Source: Rhodospirillaceae bacterium (GTDB taxonomy: Bacteria; Pseudomonadota; Alphaproteobacteria; Rhodospirillales; Rhodospirillaceae). From it: a stretch of 43,806 nucleotides of DNA. The translations under genes and the position numbers were made by a program. The stretch lies in assembly GCA_009693785.1 (NCBI GenBank), contig SHWP01000030.1, positions 1 to 43,806 on the forward strand, in the 5' to 3' direction. The notes below the pieces were generated by a model. The model saw only the letters and a list, made by a program, of their open reading frames with translations. It had not been told where the DNA came from and made no database searches. This document shows, one piece after another, positions 23,737 through 31,107 of this stretch (position 1 is its first letter; each line of letters opens with the position of its first letter).

Positions 23737-24900
23737 TTAATAAGAGCGCGGCAGTCCGAGAATATTCTGGCCGATATAGGCCAAAATCAGATTGGTGGAG
23801 ATGGGCGCCACTTGGTACAGGCGCGTCTCGCGGAATTTGCGCTCAATGTCGAATTCCTCAGCGAAGGCAAAGCCGCCGTGCACCTGCACGCAAATCTCGG
23901 CGGCGGCCCAACTTGCTTCTGAGGCCAGCATTTTTCCGATGTTAGCTTCCTCGCCCATGGCCTCGCCTGCATCGAATTTTTCGGCGGCGCGCTCGACCAT
24001 CAGTGCTGCGGCTTTATACTGCGCATAAGCCCGCGCGATGGGGAATTGAATGCCCTGATTTTGGCCGATGGGCCTGCCGAACACTTTACGATCATTCGCG
24101 TAGTCCACCGACTTCTTGATGAACCACTGCGCATCGCCCAAGCATTCCGAAGCAATCAAGGTGCGCTCGGCGTTCATACCGTCGAGGATATATTTGAATC
24201 CTTTGCCTTCCTCGCCGATTAAATTGGCGGCGGGCACTTTCACGTTATCGAAGAACACTTCGGTAGTGGCATGGTTCATCATGGTGCGGATGGGCCGGAT
24301 AGTCAGGCCCGCTTTCAATGCATCGCGCATGTCCAGCATGAAGACACTGAGGCCATCGCCTTTTTTCTGTACTTGATCCTTGGGCGTCGTGCGCGCCAGC
24401 AACACCATGAAATCTGAATGCTCGGCGCGGCTGGTCCAAATCTTCTGGCCATTGACGATGTAGTGATCGCCGCTTTTCACGGCGGCGGTTTGCAGCGCCA
24501 AGGTATCGGAGCCCGAGGTTGGCTCGGTCACGCCAAACGCTTGCAGGCGAATCTCGCCCTTGGCGATTTTGGGCAGCCAGTCTTTTTTCTGCCTTGGGCT
24601 GCCGTGCTTGAGCACCGTGCCCATGGTGTACATTTGCGCATGTATCGCGCCCGCATTGCAGCCGGATTTATGCGTCTCTTCCAAAATCGCGCAAGCCGCG
24701 CGCAAGCCCAGGCCCGAGCCGCCGAATTCTTCCGGAATCAAGGCTGCCAAAAACCCCGCCTTGGTCATGGCCTCGACGAACTTGGTGGGGTATTCGCGGT
24801 TGCGGTCGGTCTCGCGCCAATACTCTGCCGGAAATTGCGCACAAAGACTCCGCACCGAATCGCGGATGGCTTCAAGTTCTTCGGGCGAGATGGCGGTCAT
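23737..24900 (-). CDS. Acyl-CoA dehydrogenase
   Basis: This is a 387-residue FAD enzyme of the acyl-CoA dehydrogenase family. The signature FGVTEPTSGSDT lies at 122-133, followed by VNGQKIWTS (149-157) and RKVFGRPIGQNQGIQF. In medium-chain enzymes the catalytic Glu lies near the C-terminus in an IYEGT-type motif. Here that segment reads LYQVAPIST and lacks it. E245 in MNAERTLIA stands where isovaleryl-CoA dehydrogenase has its catalytic base. A branched or otherwise unusual acyl-CoA substrate is therefore plausible. The ribosome binding site is weak. A 22-bp palindrome lies about 95 bases upstream. Confidence 0.9.
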   Translation of the reverse strand: MTAISPEELEAIRDSVRSLCAQFPAEYWRETDRNREYPTKFVEAMTKAGFLAALIPEEFGGSGLGLRAACAILEETHKSGCNAGAIHAQMYTMGTVLKHGSPRQKKDWLPKIAKGEIRLQAFGVTEPTSGSDTLALQTAAVKSGDHYIVNGQKIWTSRAEHSDFMVLLARTTPKDQVQKKGDGLSVFMLDMRDALKAGLTIRPIRTMMNHATTEVFFDNVKVPAANLIGEEGKGFKYILDGMNAERTLIASECLGDAQWFIKKSVDYANDRKVFGRPIGQNQGIQFPIARAYAQYKAAALMVERAAEKFDAGEAMGEEANIGKMLASEASWAAAEICVQVHGGFAFAEEFDIERKFRETRLYQVAPISTNLILAYIGQNILGLPRSY

Positions 24901-24992
24901 CGTTTTGTCTTTTAAAATGGCATTGGGCGTGGGTGGGGCAATCTAACCATCCACACCTACCATTCAACAACCCTCATGGCATGGGTTATGAC

Positions 24993-25014
24993 CATACCAG
25001 GCATGTCCGGTATG
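24993..25014. promoter_or_regulatory. 22-bp imperfect palindrome upstream of the acyl-CoA dehydrogenase gene
   Basis: CATACC, a ten-base centre AGGCATGTCC, and GGTATG form an inverted repeat whose centre is also nearly palindromic. It lies in the 135-base gap between the double-YCII gene and the acyl-CoA dehydrogenase gene. The size suits an operator for a dimeric TetR- or GntR-type regulator, or a weak transcript-end hairpin for the upstream gene. No regulator gene is present in the window. Confidence 0.35.
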
Positions 25015-25035
25015 CGGACGAGCCAACGCCAAGCG

Positions 25036-25893
25036 TTAGGCGGGCTTTTTAGCCTCTTGGCGGCGCTTCATCTCACCCGCGAACCATTCCGGCGCACGGT
25101 TGTAGGAGCCATCCAACTTATACATATCCACGCGCTCGATCTGTACCGTCGAGAACATGCCATTGATGGTGAACGGGTCGTCGTTGACATAGCGCTCGAT
25201 CGTCGCACGGTCGTCGGTGTCGCTGATGGAAATGCCGCCGATACGGTTGTTGGCATCGTCCAAGATTGCGGCGGATACCACTGTTTTTGAATACTTCAAC
25301 AAGTGCGCATTATGTGCCGGGTCGAATGTCTTGCGGATGGCTTCCACGTCGCGGTCGGTGGCATAGAGGCGGCGCACCAAGAACATCGTCTTGGCGCCCA
25401 CGTCGCTGGTGGGCAACACCGGCACATTGTATCCGGCGGCTTGTTGGCGGCGTTGCAGTTCGGGGGAGAACCAAGCGGGCGCGCGGTTATAAGTGCCGTC
25501 GACTTTGTATGGATCGACCGGCGTAATTTTGATCGAACCGTAAATGCCCGCCTTCGTGAACGGATCATCGTACACATAGCGCTCGATATCGGCGCGGGTG
25601 TTGATGTCGCTAATCGACACACTCCCGCCGCGCTTGCCATCGGGCTCGATGATCGCCGAGGCCACGACGGTTTGTCCAAATTTGAGGAGATGTTGTTGAT
25701 GGGCGGGCTCTTGCGGGGTGCGCAGGGCGGCGATGTCCTTATCGGTGGCATAGCTGCGCTCGACCATGAACATCAGCTTGCCGCCCAGCAGCGGCATTTC
25801 ATTTTTCTTCTTGTCCTCGGCCATGACTGGCGTATGCAGCGCCATCGCCGTTGCGGAGGCGCTGATCAGTGTATTGCGGCGTGACCATGTCAT
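25036..25893 (-). CDS. Exported protein with two tandem YCII domains
   Basis: This 285-residue protein has a twin-arginine signal peptide (SRRNTLISASATAM, RR at 5-6, cleavage near VMA/ED). Two similar repeats follow, about 40-149 and 169-279. Each contains a YATD--D--A-R start, a PAH--HLLK helix, SISD, a block reading DIERYVYDDPFTKAG or TIERYVNDDPFTING, and a closing YNRAP-WF segment. DDPF matches the DPF/DPY signature of YCII proteins. The close similarity of the repeats points to internal duplication, giving a pseudo-dimer in one chain. Tat targeting implies folding before export. A strong AAAGGAG precedes the start, 12 bases after the MaoC gene. Confidence 0.82.
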   Translation of the reverse strand: MTWSRRNTLISASATAMALHTPVMAEDKKKNEMPLLGGKLMFMVERSYATDKDIAALRTPQEPAHQQHLLKFGQTVVASAIIEPDGKRGGSVSISDINTRADIERYVYDDPFTKAGIYGSIKITPVDPYKVDGTYNRAPAWFSPELQRRQQAAGYNVPVLPTSDVGAKTMFLVRRLYATDRDVEAIRKTFDPAHNAHLLKYSKTVVSAAILDDANNRIGGISISDTDDRATIERYVNDDPFTINGMFSTVQIERVDMYKLDGSYNRAPEWFAGEMKRRQEAKKPA

Positions 25894-25905
25894 GGTGTGC
25901 TCCTT

Positions 25906-26424
25906 TTAATATCCTGCTTTGGCCTCGATCTCGTTGTCGCGGCCCATCACCAGGACTGTGCGAAAATATGAACACACGATTTGTCCGCGCTGATTTTTGG
26001 CCGTGGTTTTAAACTTCACGATGCCTTGGCCCGGACGGCTTTTCGAGGGGCGTTTTTCCAACACCTCGGACTCGGCATAAATCGTGTCGCCCGCGAACAC
26101 CGGGTTGGGCAGCATGATGTCGGTCCAGCCTAGGTTGGCGATGGCTTTCTGGCTCATGTCCGACACACTCATGCCCGTGACAATGGATACTGTGAGTGTG
26201 GAGACCACCAACCGCTGGCCGAATTCGGTGTGCTTGGCGTATTCGGCGTCGTAGTGAATCGGATGGGTGTTGTTGGTCAGCAACGTAAACCAGGTATTGT
26301 CAGTTTCAGTGATGGTTCGCCCCGGGCGATGCTCATACGTCGCGCCAACTTCGAATTCCTCGAAGTAACGTCCGCCGCGCTCCCGGTAACGCTTTTCTCC
26401 GACCTTCACTGCTACTGCGACCAT
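25906..26424 (-). CDS. MaoC family hot-dog dehydratase
   Basis: This 172-residue single hot-dog protein reads GRYFEEFEVGATYEHRPGRT at the N-terminus and NNTHPIHYDAEYAKHTEFG at the catalytic loop. This layout resembles mesaconyl-CoA hydratase and related MaoC enzymes that hydrate enoyl-CoA or dehydrate hydroxyacyl-CoA thioesters. Conserved Asn/His in NTHPIHYD would be the active site. CAGGAG precedes the start. Located between the deacetylase-like and YCII genes, it supplies the hydration step after the acyl-CoA dehydrogenase of the same series. Confidence 0.88.
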   Translation of the reverse strand: MVAVAVKVGEKRYRERGGRYFEEFEVGATYEHRPGRTITETDNTWFTLLTNNTHPIHYDAEYAKHTEFGQRLVVSTLTVSIVTGMSVSDMSQKAIANLGWTDIMLPNPVFAGDTIYAESEVLEKRPSKSRPGQGIVKFKTTAKNQRGQIVCSYFRTVLVMGRDNEIEAKAGY

Positions 26425-26438
26425 GATTGTTCTCCTGT

Positions 26439-27296
26439 TTATCTCGGGGCTTTGACTTGCGCTGCAAATGTATCAGCAATTTCCTTGCGGGTGGCGAACC
26501 ATACGCCTGGCTTTTTCAATGCGTGCTCGATGAAGGCGCGGAGTTGGCCAGAGCGGCCTGGGCGCCCGATGATACGCAAATGTACGCCCACTGACATCAT
26601 CTTTGGGCTAACCGCACTCTCGGCGTAGAGTTCATCGAAGGTGTCACAGACATATTTTAACCACTGGTCGGGCGTGTGGGCGGGCGCCATCCACAACTTC
26701 ATGTCGTTGGTATCCAGTGCGTAAGGCACGATGACAATGGGTTTTCCGGTGCTGACATCCCAAAACGGAATGTCGTCGGAATAGTCATCCATATGATACG
26801 TGAAGCCCTGTTCGACCAACAATTTGCGTGTGTTGTCGGTATGCAAATAACGCGACAGCCAGCCATAGGGGCGCACGCCGCATGTTTTTTGAATCGAGGC
26901 CACCGCTTTTGAGATAAACTCCCGCTCGCCTGCTTCGTCGAGGCGATGCTGATGGCTCCATCGGTACCCATGCGCAGCAACCTCATGTCCGCCAGCGACA
27001 ATGCGCTTGGCCACATCGGGTGCGCGTTCCAATGCCAAAGCCGCCGCCGTGAAAGTCGCCTTGATTTTGTATTTCTCGAGCATGCTCAGTACGCGTGGCG
27101 CGCCGGCCGTGATGCCGTATTTGTAATTGCTCTCGTTGCCGTAATTGCGCACAGGCTTTGACAGCACCACCTGCAATTCGTCGACGGGTTCGGGGCCGCG
27201 GTCACCGTCAAGGATGTTTTCTTCCGCGCCCTCTTCGACGTTGACCACGAGCGACATAGCCAAGCGCGCGCCGCCCGGCCATTGAAACGAACTCAT
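26439..27296 (-). CDS. PuuE/cyclic-imidase-type polysaccharide deacetylase family hydrolase
   Basis: This 285-residue NodB-fold protein belongs to the branch containing PuuE allantoinase, cyclic imide hydrolases and HpPgdA rather than true polysaccharide deacetylases. Instead of TFDDG, the first motif reads VVNVEEGAE (17-25). The metal/His motif is GGHEVAAHGYRW with H104 and H109. There is no signal peptide, so an intracellular small-molecule substrate with a C-N bond (cyclic imide, ureide or amide) is more likely than cell wall. AGGAG precedes the ATG. It is 9 bases after the SDR gene and 14 bases before the MaoC gene. Confidence 0.8.
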   Translation of the reverse strand: MSSFQWPGGARLAMSLVVNVEEGAEENILDGDRGPEPVDELQVVLSKPVRNYGNESNYKYGITAGAPRVLSMLEKYKIKATFTAAALALERAPDVAKRIVAGGHEVAAHGYRWSHQHRLDEAGEREFISKAVASIQKTCGVRPYGWLSRYLHTDNTRKLLVEQGFTYHMDDYSDDIPFWDVSTGKPIVIVPYALDTNDMKLWMAPAHTPDQWLKYVCDTFDELYAESAVSPKMMSVGVHLRIIGRPGRSGQLRAFIEHALKKPGVWFATRKEIADTFAAQVKAPR

Positions 27297-27305
27297 TGTA
27301 TTCTC

Positions 27306-28139
27306 CTAATGGTATTCTTCGCCGCCCGAGACATTCATGGCCTCGGCGGTGATGTAATCGGCTTGGTCAGAGCACAAGAACGCGCAAGCCTTGGCGATAT
27401 CTTCAGTGAGGCCAGGTCGACCGATGGGTATACGCGCGCGCATATCGGCCAAATATTGATCCACACTCTTGTTCTGCGCCCTGCTCATGAAATCATTCTG
27501 CCATGACCCCAGTCCGGTCGTGACATGGTTGGGGCAAATCGCATTCACGGTGATCTTGTGGACTGCCAGTTCCAACGCCGCCGCCCGCGTGAGACCCACC
27601 AAACCATGCTTGCTGGCGGAATAAGCGGCAGCTTGCGCAAAACCCGATTTCGCCGCTTGGCTGGCGATATTGATGATCCGCCCGCCGCTCTTTTGTTTGA
27701 TCATCTGCTTGGCTGCGTGCTTGATGCCAAAAAAACAGCCGCGCAAGTTTACACCCAGCACCGCGTCCCAATGCTCTTGGGCCATGTCGACCAGGGGCCC
27801 GAACAAATAGCCGATCCCGGCGTTGTTCACGAGAATGTCGAGGCGGCCAAATTTCTGAACGGCGAAATCTATGAGGTCGGCCACGTCGACCTCATTGAGC
27901 ATATCGCCGGTAAAGCCTGTCGCTTCGCCGCCTGTTTTTCGGATTTCATCGACGATTTGTTCCAGCTCTGCCTTTTGGCCCACGCCATGGGCGGGGGCAA
28001 TGTCACCCTTCAGCGTCCCAATGTCGTGCAGCACCACCTTGGCCCCATCGGCGGCTAGCCGTTTAGCCATGGCCTCGCCCAGGCCATTATGGCGCCCAGC
28101 CCCGGTAATAATGGCGACCCTGCCCTTTAAGTTGTACAT
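27306..28139 (-). CDS. Short-chain dehydrogenase/reductase
   Basis: This 277-residue classical SDR counted from 28139 has GGAGAG upstream; an in-frame start six codons earlier is less likely. The NAD(P) motif is TGAGRHNGLG (13-22). NNAG, an active-site Ser in INIASQ and Y-x3-K in AYSASKHG are present. An insertion after the first strand (about 40-60, KGDIAPAHGVGQKAEL) is longer than usual. It is most probably a 3-hydroxyacyl-CoA or alcohol dehydrogenase for the intermediate made by the MaoC hydratase, and it is the first gene of the seven-gene series. Confidence 0.88.
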   Translation of the reverse strand: MYNLKGRVAIITGAGRHNGLGEAMAKRLAADGAKVVLHDIGTLKGDIAPAHGVGQKAELEQIVDEIRKTGGEATGFTGDMLNEVDVADLIDFAVQKFGRLDILVNNAGIGYLFGPLVDMAQEHWDAVLGVNLRGCFFGIKHAAKQMIKQKSGGRIINIASQAAKSGFAQAAAYSASKHGLVGLTRAAALELAVHKITVNAICPNHVTTGLGSWQNDFMSRAQNKSVDQYLADMRARIPIGRPGLTEDIAKACAFLCSDQADYITAEAMNVSGGEEYH

Positions 28140-28290
28140 GGCGTTCTCTCCGCGCAACTTGCCCCAACCGGCTTAGGCCATGGTCACCATGCGAATCAAC
28201 CGCGAATCGCATGCTGTGCCGGTCCATGAGCATCTTGAGGAAATACATGCGCCAGGGTCAAATGGTGGCAAAACAGCATGGCGGCACGGC

Positions 28291-28656
28291 ATGGTTAAAA
28301 AATCTGCGAAGGACATCGATATCGTCAAGTTGGCCAACGCGCGGGCCAAGGGCAAACGCCCGTGGTTTTTCGATAACCGCGAGGCCGAAAGGGTCATGGC
28401 CATGACGTTGGCGGTCGCTAGCGAACTCGCTGTGACTCGCGAACGGCTCGATACGGTTGAGCGGTTGCTGGAGGCTCACGGCCTTCTCAAGCGCGAAAAG
28501 ATCGATGCGTTCAAGCCCGAACCGGCCGTGGCCAAAGAGCGCGACGACTGGCGTCACGCCTACATTGCCCGTGTGTTGCGTATCGTGAATCAAGAGCTTG
28601 AGGCCATCAGCGACGAGCGCGCCAAGGCTGTGGCCAAAACCAAGTCTGGGGCATAG
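28291..28656 (+). CDS. Small charged helical protein, paralogue of 275-583
   Basis: This is a 121-residue cytoplasmic protein counted from the ATG at 28291; a longer in-frame start at 28180 gives a leader without similarity to the paralogue. It has RPWFFDN near residues 25-31, then a long helix (AMTLAVASELAVTRERLDTV and onward), then a charged linker and IARVLRIVNQELEAI. The same elements in the same order occur in the 102-residue protein at 275-583. The helical heptads suggest a coiled-coil or oligomerisation role. Function is unknown. It lies 16 bases upstream of the Bcr/CflA exporter gene. Confidence 0.72.
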   Translation: MVKKSAKDIDIVKLANARAKGKRPWFFDNREAERVMAMTLAVASELAVTRERLDTVERLLEAHGLLKREKIDAFKPEPAVAKERDDWRHAYIARVLRIVNQELEAISDERAKAVAKTKSGA

Positions 28657-28672
28657 GCGAAACTCACCCCAT

Positions 28673-29902
28673 ATGTCCGCAACCGAATCTTTAGCTACGT
28701 CAACAACCGGCCTTGCGTTGTCTCGCTGGCAACTCGCCGCCTCCAGCGCGTTGTCACCGTTTGCATTGGTCGTTGTCTCGCCGATGCTGCCGGAATTCAG
28801 GCGCATGTTTGATGCAACCGAGGCGGACGTGCAGTACGTCATCTCGGCTTATTTGTTCGGGCTGTGCCTGGCCCAGCTTGTCCTGGGTGCGCTGTCGGAT
28901 CGTTTTGGCCGCCGCGCCGTGCTGCTCACCTCGTTGATGGTCTATATCGCCATGACGGTGGTGTGCGCTTATGCGCCAACATTGGATATCTTGATCATGG
29001 CGCGTTTTGTGCAGGCATGTGGTGCGGCAGGAACCGCCGCCATCGCACGGGCGAGCGTGCATGATATACATCGTGGCGACGCAGCAGCTTATTACATGTC
29101 GTATATCGCGGCCGCGCATTCCTTCGCCCACACCTCGGCCCCAGTCGTGGGTGGCTTTGTCGGTGATGCCGTGGGGATCACAGGCGTGTTCATGGGGCTG
29201 GCAGCACTCGGCGTGGTGATGTTGGTATGGTCGTGGCACTCAATGCCTGAAACGCGGCCTCGCGCGCTGGGCCAGCGAGCGGTTAGCATCGCAAACCTCA
29301 TCACAGACAACGTTTTGATGATGCGTTCCCCCATTTTCGTTTGTTACGCCCTGATTTATGGGCTCACGGGCGCGCCGTTCTTTGCTTTCCTTGCTGCGGC
29401 TCCTTCTTACTTCGCCGATCATTTCGGTGCGACCGGCGGGGCGTTTGGCGTGTATTGGTCGTTCATGTCGGTGGCGTTCTTGGCAGGCGCCATGACCAGC
29501 GCGCACTTAGTCAATCGCATGGGTAGTCATGCACTCATTAAATGGATGATCCTCACCGCGGGAATGATTGGCCTTGGCTGGCCGGTGTTGGTCAGTGTCG
29601 CCGGCGTGACAGTGTTCAATCTGATCGCCCCGCTTGTATTGTTGTCCGGGGTGTTGGGGTTGATTACGCCGTTGACACTCTCAGGCGCCATCGGTGCTCA
29701 TCCACAGCAAACAGGCGCGGCGTCGGGGTTGTGCGGCGCCTTGACCATGGCGTGTTCGGCAGTGCTTACCATCGTCGCGGGTCACTTCTATGATGGCACG
29801 GGCTTGGGCCTGACCTGGCCACTGACCGTCAGCATGGTGGCGATGGTGGGCTCGTATCTCGGGCTGAGATTTTTCGAGCGGCCAGCCGCCAAGGCGGCCT
29901 AA
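28673..29902 (+). CDS. Bcr/CflA-type MFS efflux transporter
   Basis: This is a 409-residue twelve-segment MFS protein from the ATG at 28673. The segment LVVVSPMLPEFRRMFDATEADVQ is followed by LVLGALSDRFGRRAVLL (motif A) and RFVQACGAAGTAAIARASVHD (motif C-like). These are characteristic of the DHA1 Bcr/CflA drug exporters. Substrates of this group are bicyclomycin, chloramphenicol, sulphonamides or metabolites, and none can be assigned here. A longer start at 28598 would overlap the preceding gene and is rejected. Confidence 0.88.
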   Translation: MSATESLATSTTGLALSRWQLAASSALSPFALVVVSPMLPEFRRMFDATEADVQYVISAYLFGLCLAQLVLGALSDRFGRRAVLLTSLMVYIAMTVVCAYAPTLDILIMARFVQACGAAGTAAIARASVHDIHRGDAAAYYMSYIAAAHSFAHTSAPVVGGFVGDAVGITGVFMGLAALGVVMLVWSWHSMPETRPRALGQRAVSIANLITDNVLMMRSPIFVCYALIYGLTGAPFFAFLAAAPSYFADHFGATGGAFGVYWSFMSVAFLAGAMTSAHLVNRMGSHALIKWMILTAGMIGLGWPVLVSVAGVTVFNLIAPLVLLSGVLGLITPLTLSGAIGAHPQQTGAASGLCGALTMACSAVLTIVAGHFYDGTGLGLTWPLTVSMVAMVGSYLGLRFFERPAAKAA

Positions 29903-29938
29903 GGTATACTGGCTTTTACAACCCAATCTCTGCGACCC

Positions 29939-30487
29939 ATGATGCAAAATCCCGCCCTCGACACCGTTACGGATTGTGACCGGTTGGCTGCCAACCCGCC
30001 CGACCCCGACCGGGTGGCGCCCGGCGTGGAACGTGAGGATGTCGAATTAGCCAAAGCCATCGACGCATGCCGGGCCGCAGTGGTGGCCAGCCCCGATGTG
30101 GGGCGCTTAAGTTATCAGTTGGGCCGGTGCCTGTTTTACAGCGGCCAAATTAGCGAGGCCCTCACCAGTTTCAGGCAAGCGGCATCCTTGGGCTATCGCC
30201 AAGCGCACTTTATTCTGGGGCTGATTATTCAGCGCTGGTATGAGAATGTTCCCTACGATCTAGCCCAAATCGAGCATCATTGGCGCCTGGGCGCCGAGCT
30301 GGATCATGCCAATGCGCAAGTGAGTTACGTGCGTTCGGCCTTGCGCGGGGATTTTGAGGGTCTGCACAATCGAGTGTCCTATGCAGATATGCGCAGATTC
30401 CTAGAGCGCGCCAAGCCCAAGGTCGACTATCTTGGCAGCCTGCTGGTCGATGACCTCATGGCGGCCTTGGTTAAGGCCAATACATAA
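29939..30487 (+). CDS. TPR/Sel1-like repeat protein without signal peptide
   Basis: This 182-residue helical-repeat protein begins with the block VTDCDRLAANPPDPDRVAPG, repeated almost unchanged in the neighbour at 30499-31098 (VTECDRLAAHPSDPDKISPG). A TPR-like unit follows (GRLSYQLGRCLFYSGQISEA) and then Sel1-type helices (QAHFILGLII). Unlike its neighbour it has no signal peptide from the annotated ATG. It might be cytoplasmic, or may have lost its leader after duplication. Function is unknown; Sel1/TPR proteins usually mediate protein contacts. Its stop is 11 bases before the paralogue's start. Confidence 0.7.
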   Translation: MMQNPALDTVTDCDRLAANPPDPDRVAPGVEREDVELAKAIDACRAAVVASPDVGRLSYQLGRCLFYSGQISEALTSFRQAASLGYRQAHFILGLIIQRWYENVPYDLAQIEHHWRLGAELDHANAQVSYVRSALRGDFEGLHNRVSYADMRRFLERAKPKVDYLGSLLVDDLMAALVKANT

Positions 30488-30498
30488 AGGAGGGTTTT

Positions 30499-31098
30499 AT
30501 GAAAACATGTTTGCTCACACTCGCTACGATGCTGGCCTTGTCCGCACCCATCTATGCCGCCGATGAAGTGACAGAATGCGATAGGCTCGCCGCCCATCCG
30601 TCAGACCCGGATAAAATCTCTCCTGGTGTGCATGAAGCCGATGTGAACAAAGCCGCGGCCCAATCGGCCTGTGAAGCTGCTGTGGCCAAGGACCCCAACA
30701 ACCGCCGCCTGCGCTATCAATTGGGCCGGGTGTATTTCTATGATGGCAATTTCACCAAAGGCATACCGCACGTGGAATTCGCCGCCAAAGCCGGTGGGCA
30801 ACAAGCACAGTTCGTGATGGGCTACATTATCGACACCGCGCAGGGCGGCCTGACTAAAGACCCCTGCAAGGTGGAGGACCTGTGGGTGAAATCCGCTCGC
30901 CAAGGCCGGTTTGCGGCGCGCGTAAGCTATCCGCACCATGTCATGCGTGGGCTGTTCAAGGGCTGTACGCAGCAAGCGGGCAATGATGAGATGCAAGGCT
31001 TTCTCGATGCCGCCAAAAAGCAGGCCGAGGATTATTATCAACGGGTTCTCGTCTCGATGCTGATGGAAGAACTGAACGCCTATAAAATGAAGAAATAA
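30499..31098 (+). CDS. Secreted TPR/Sel1-like repeat protein
   Basis: This 199-residue protein has a Sec signal peptide (MKTCLLTLATMLALSAPIYA, cleavage after YAA or YA). The mature part starts with the CDRLAAHPSDPDKISPG block and continues with RRLRYQLGRVYFYDGNF and QAQFVMGYIID, matching the preceding gene. Four Cys in the mature chain could form disulphides in the periplasm. The ribosome binding site AAAGGAGGG overlaps the stop of the upstream gene, so the two are translationally linked. The role is unknown, but CDRLAA-P-D leaders before Sel1/TPR units recur in exported proteobacterial proteins. Confidence 0.75.
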   Translation: MKTCLLTLATMLALSAPIYAADEVTECDRLAAHPSDPDKISPGVHEADVNKAAAQSACEAAVAKDPNNRRLRYQLGRVYFYDGNFTKGIPHVEFAAKAGGQQAQFVMGYIIDTAQGGLTKDPCKVEDLWVKSARQGRFAARVSYPHHVMRGLFKGCTQQAGNDEMQGFLDAAKKQAEDYYQRVLVSMLMEELNAYKMKK

Positions 31099-31107
31099 AC
31101 ACCGCTC

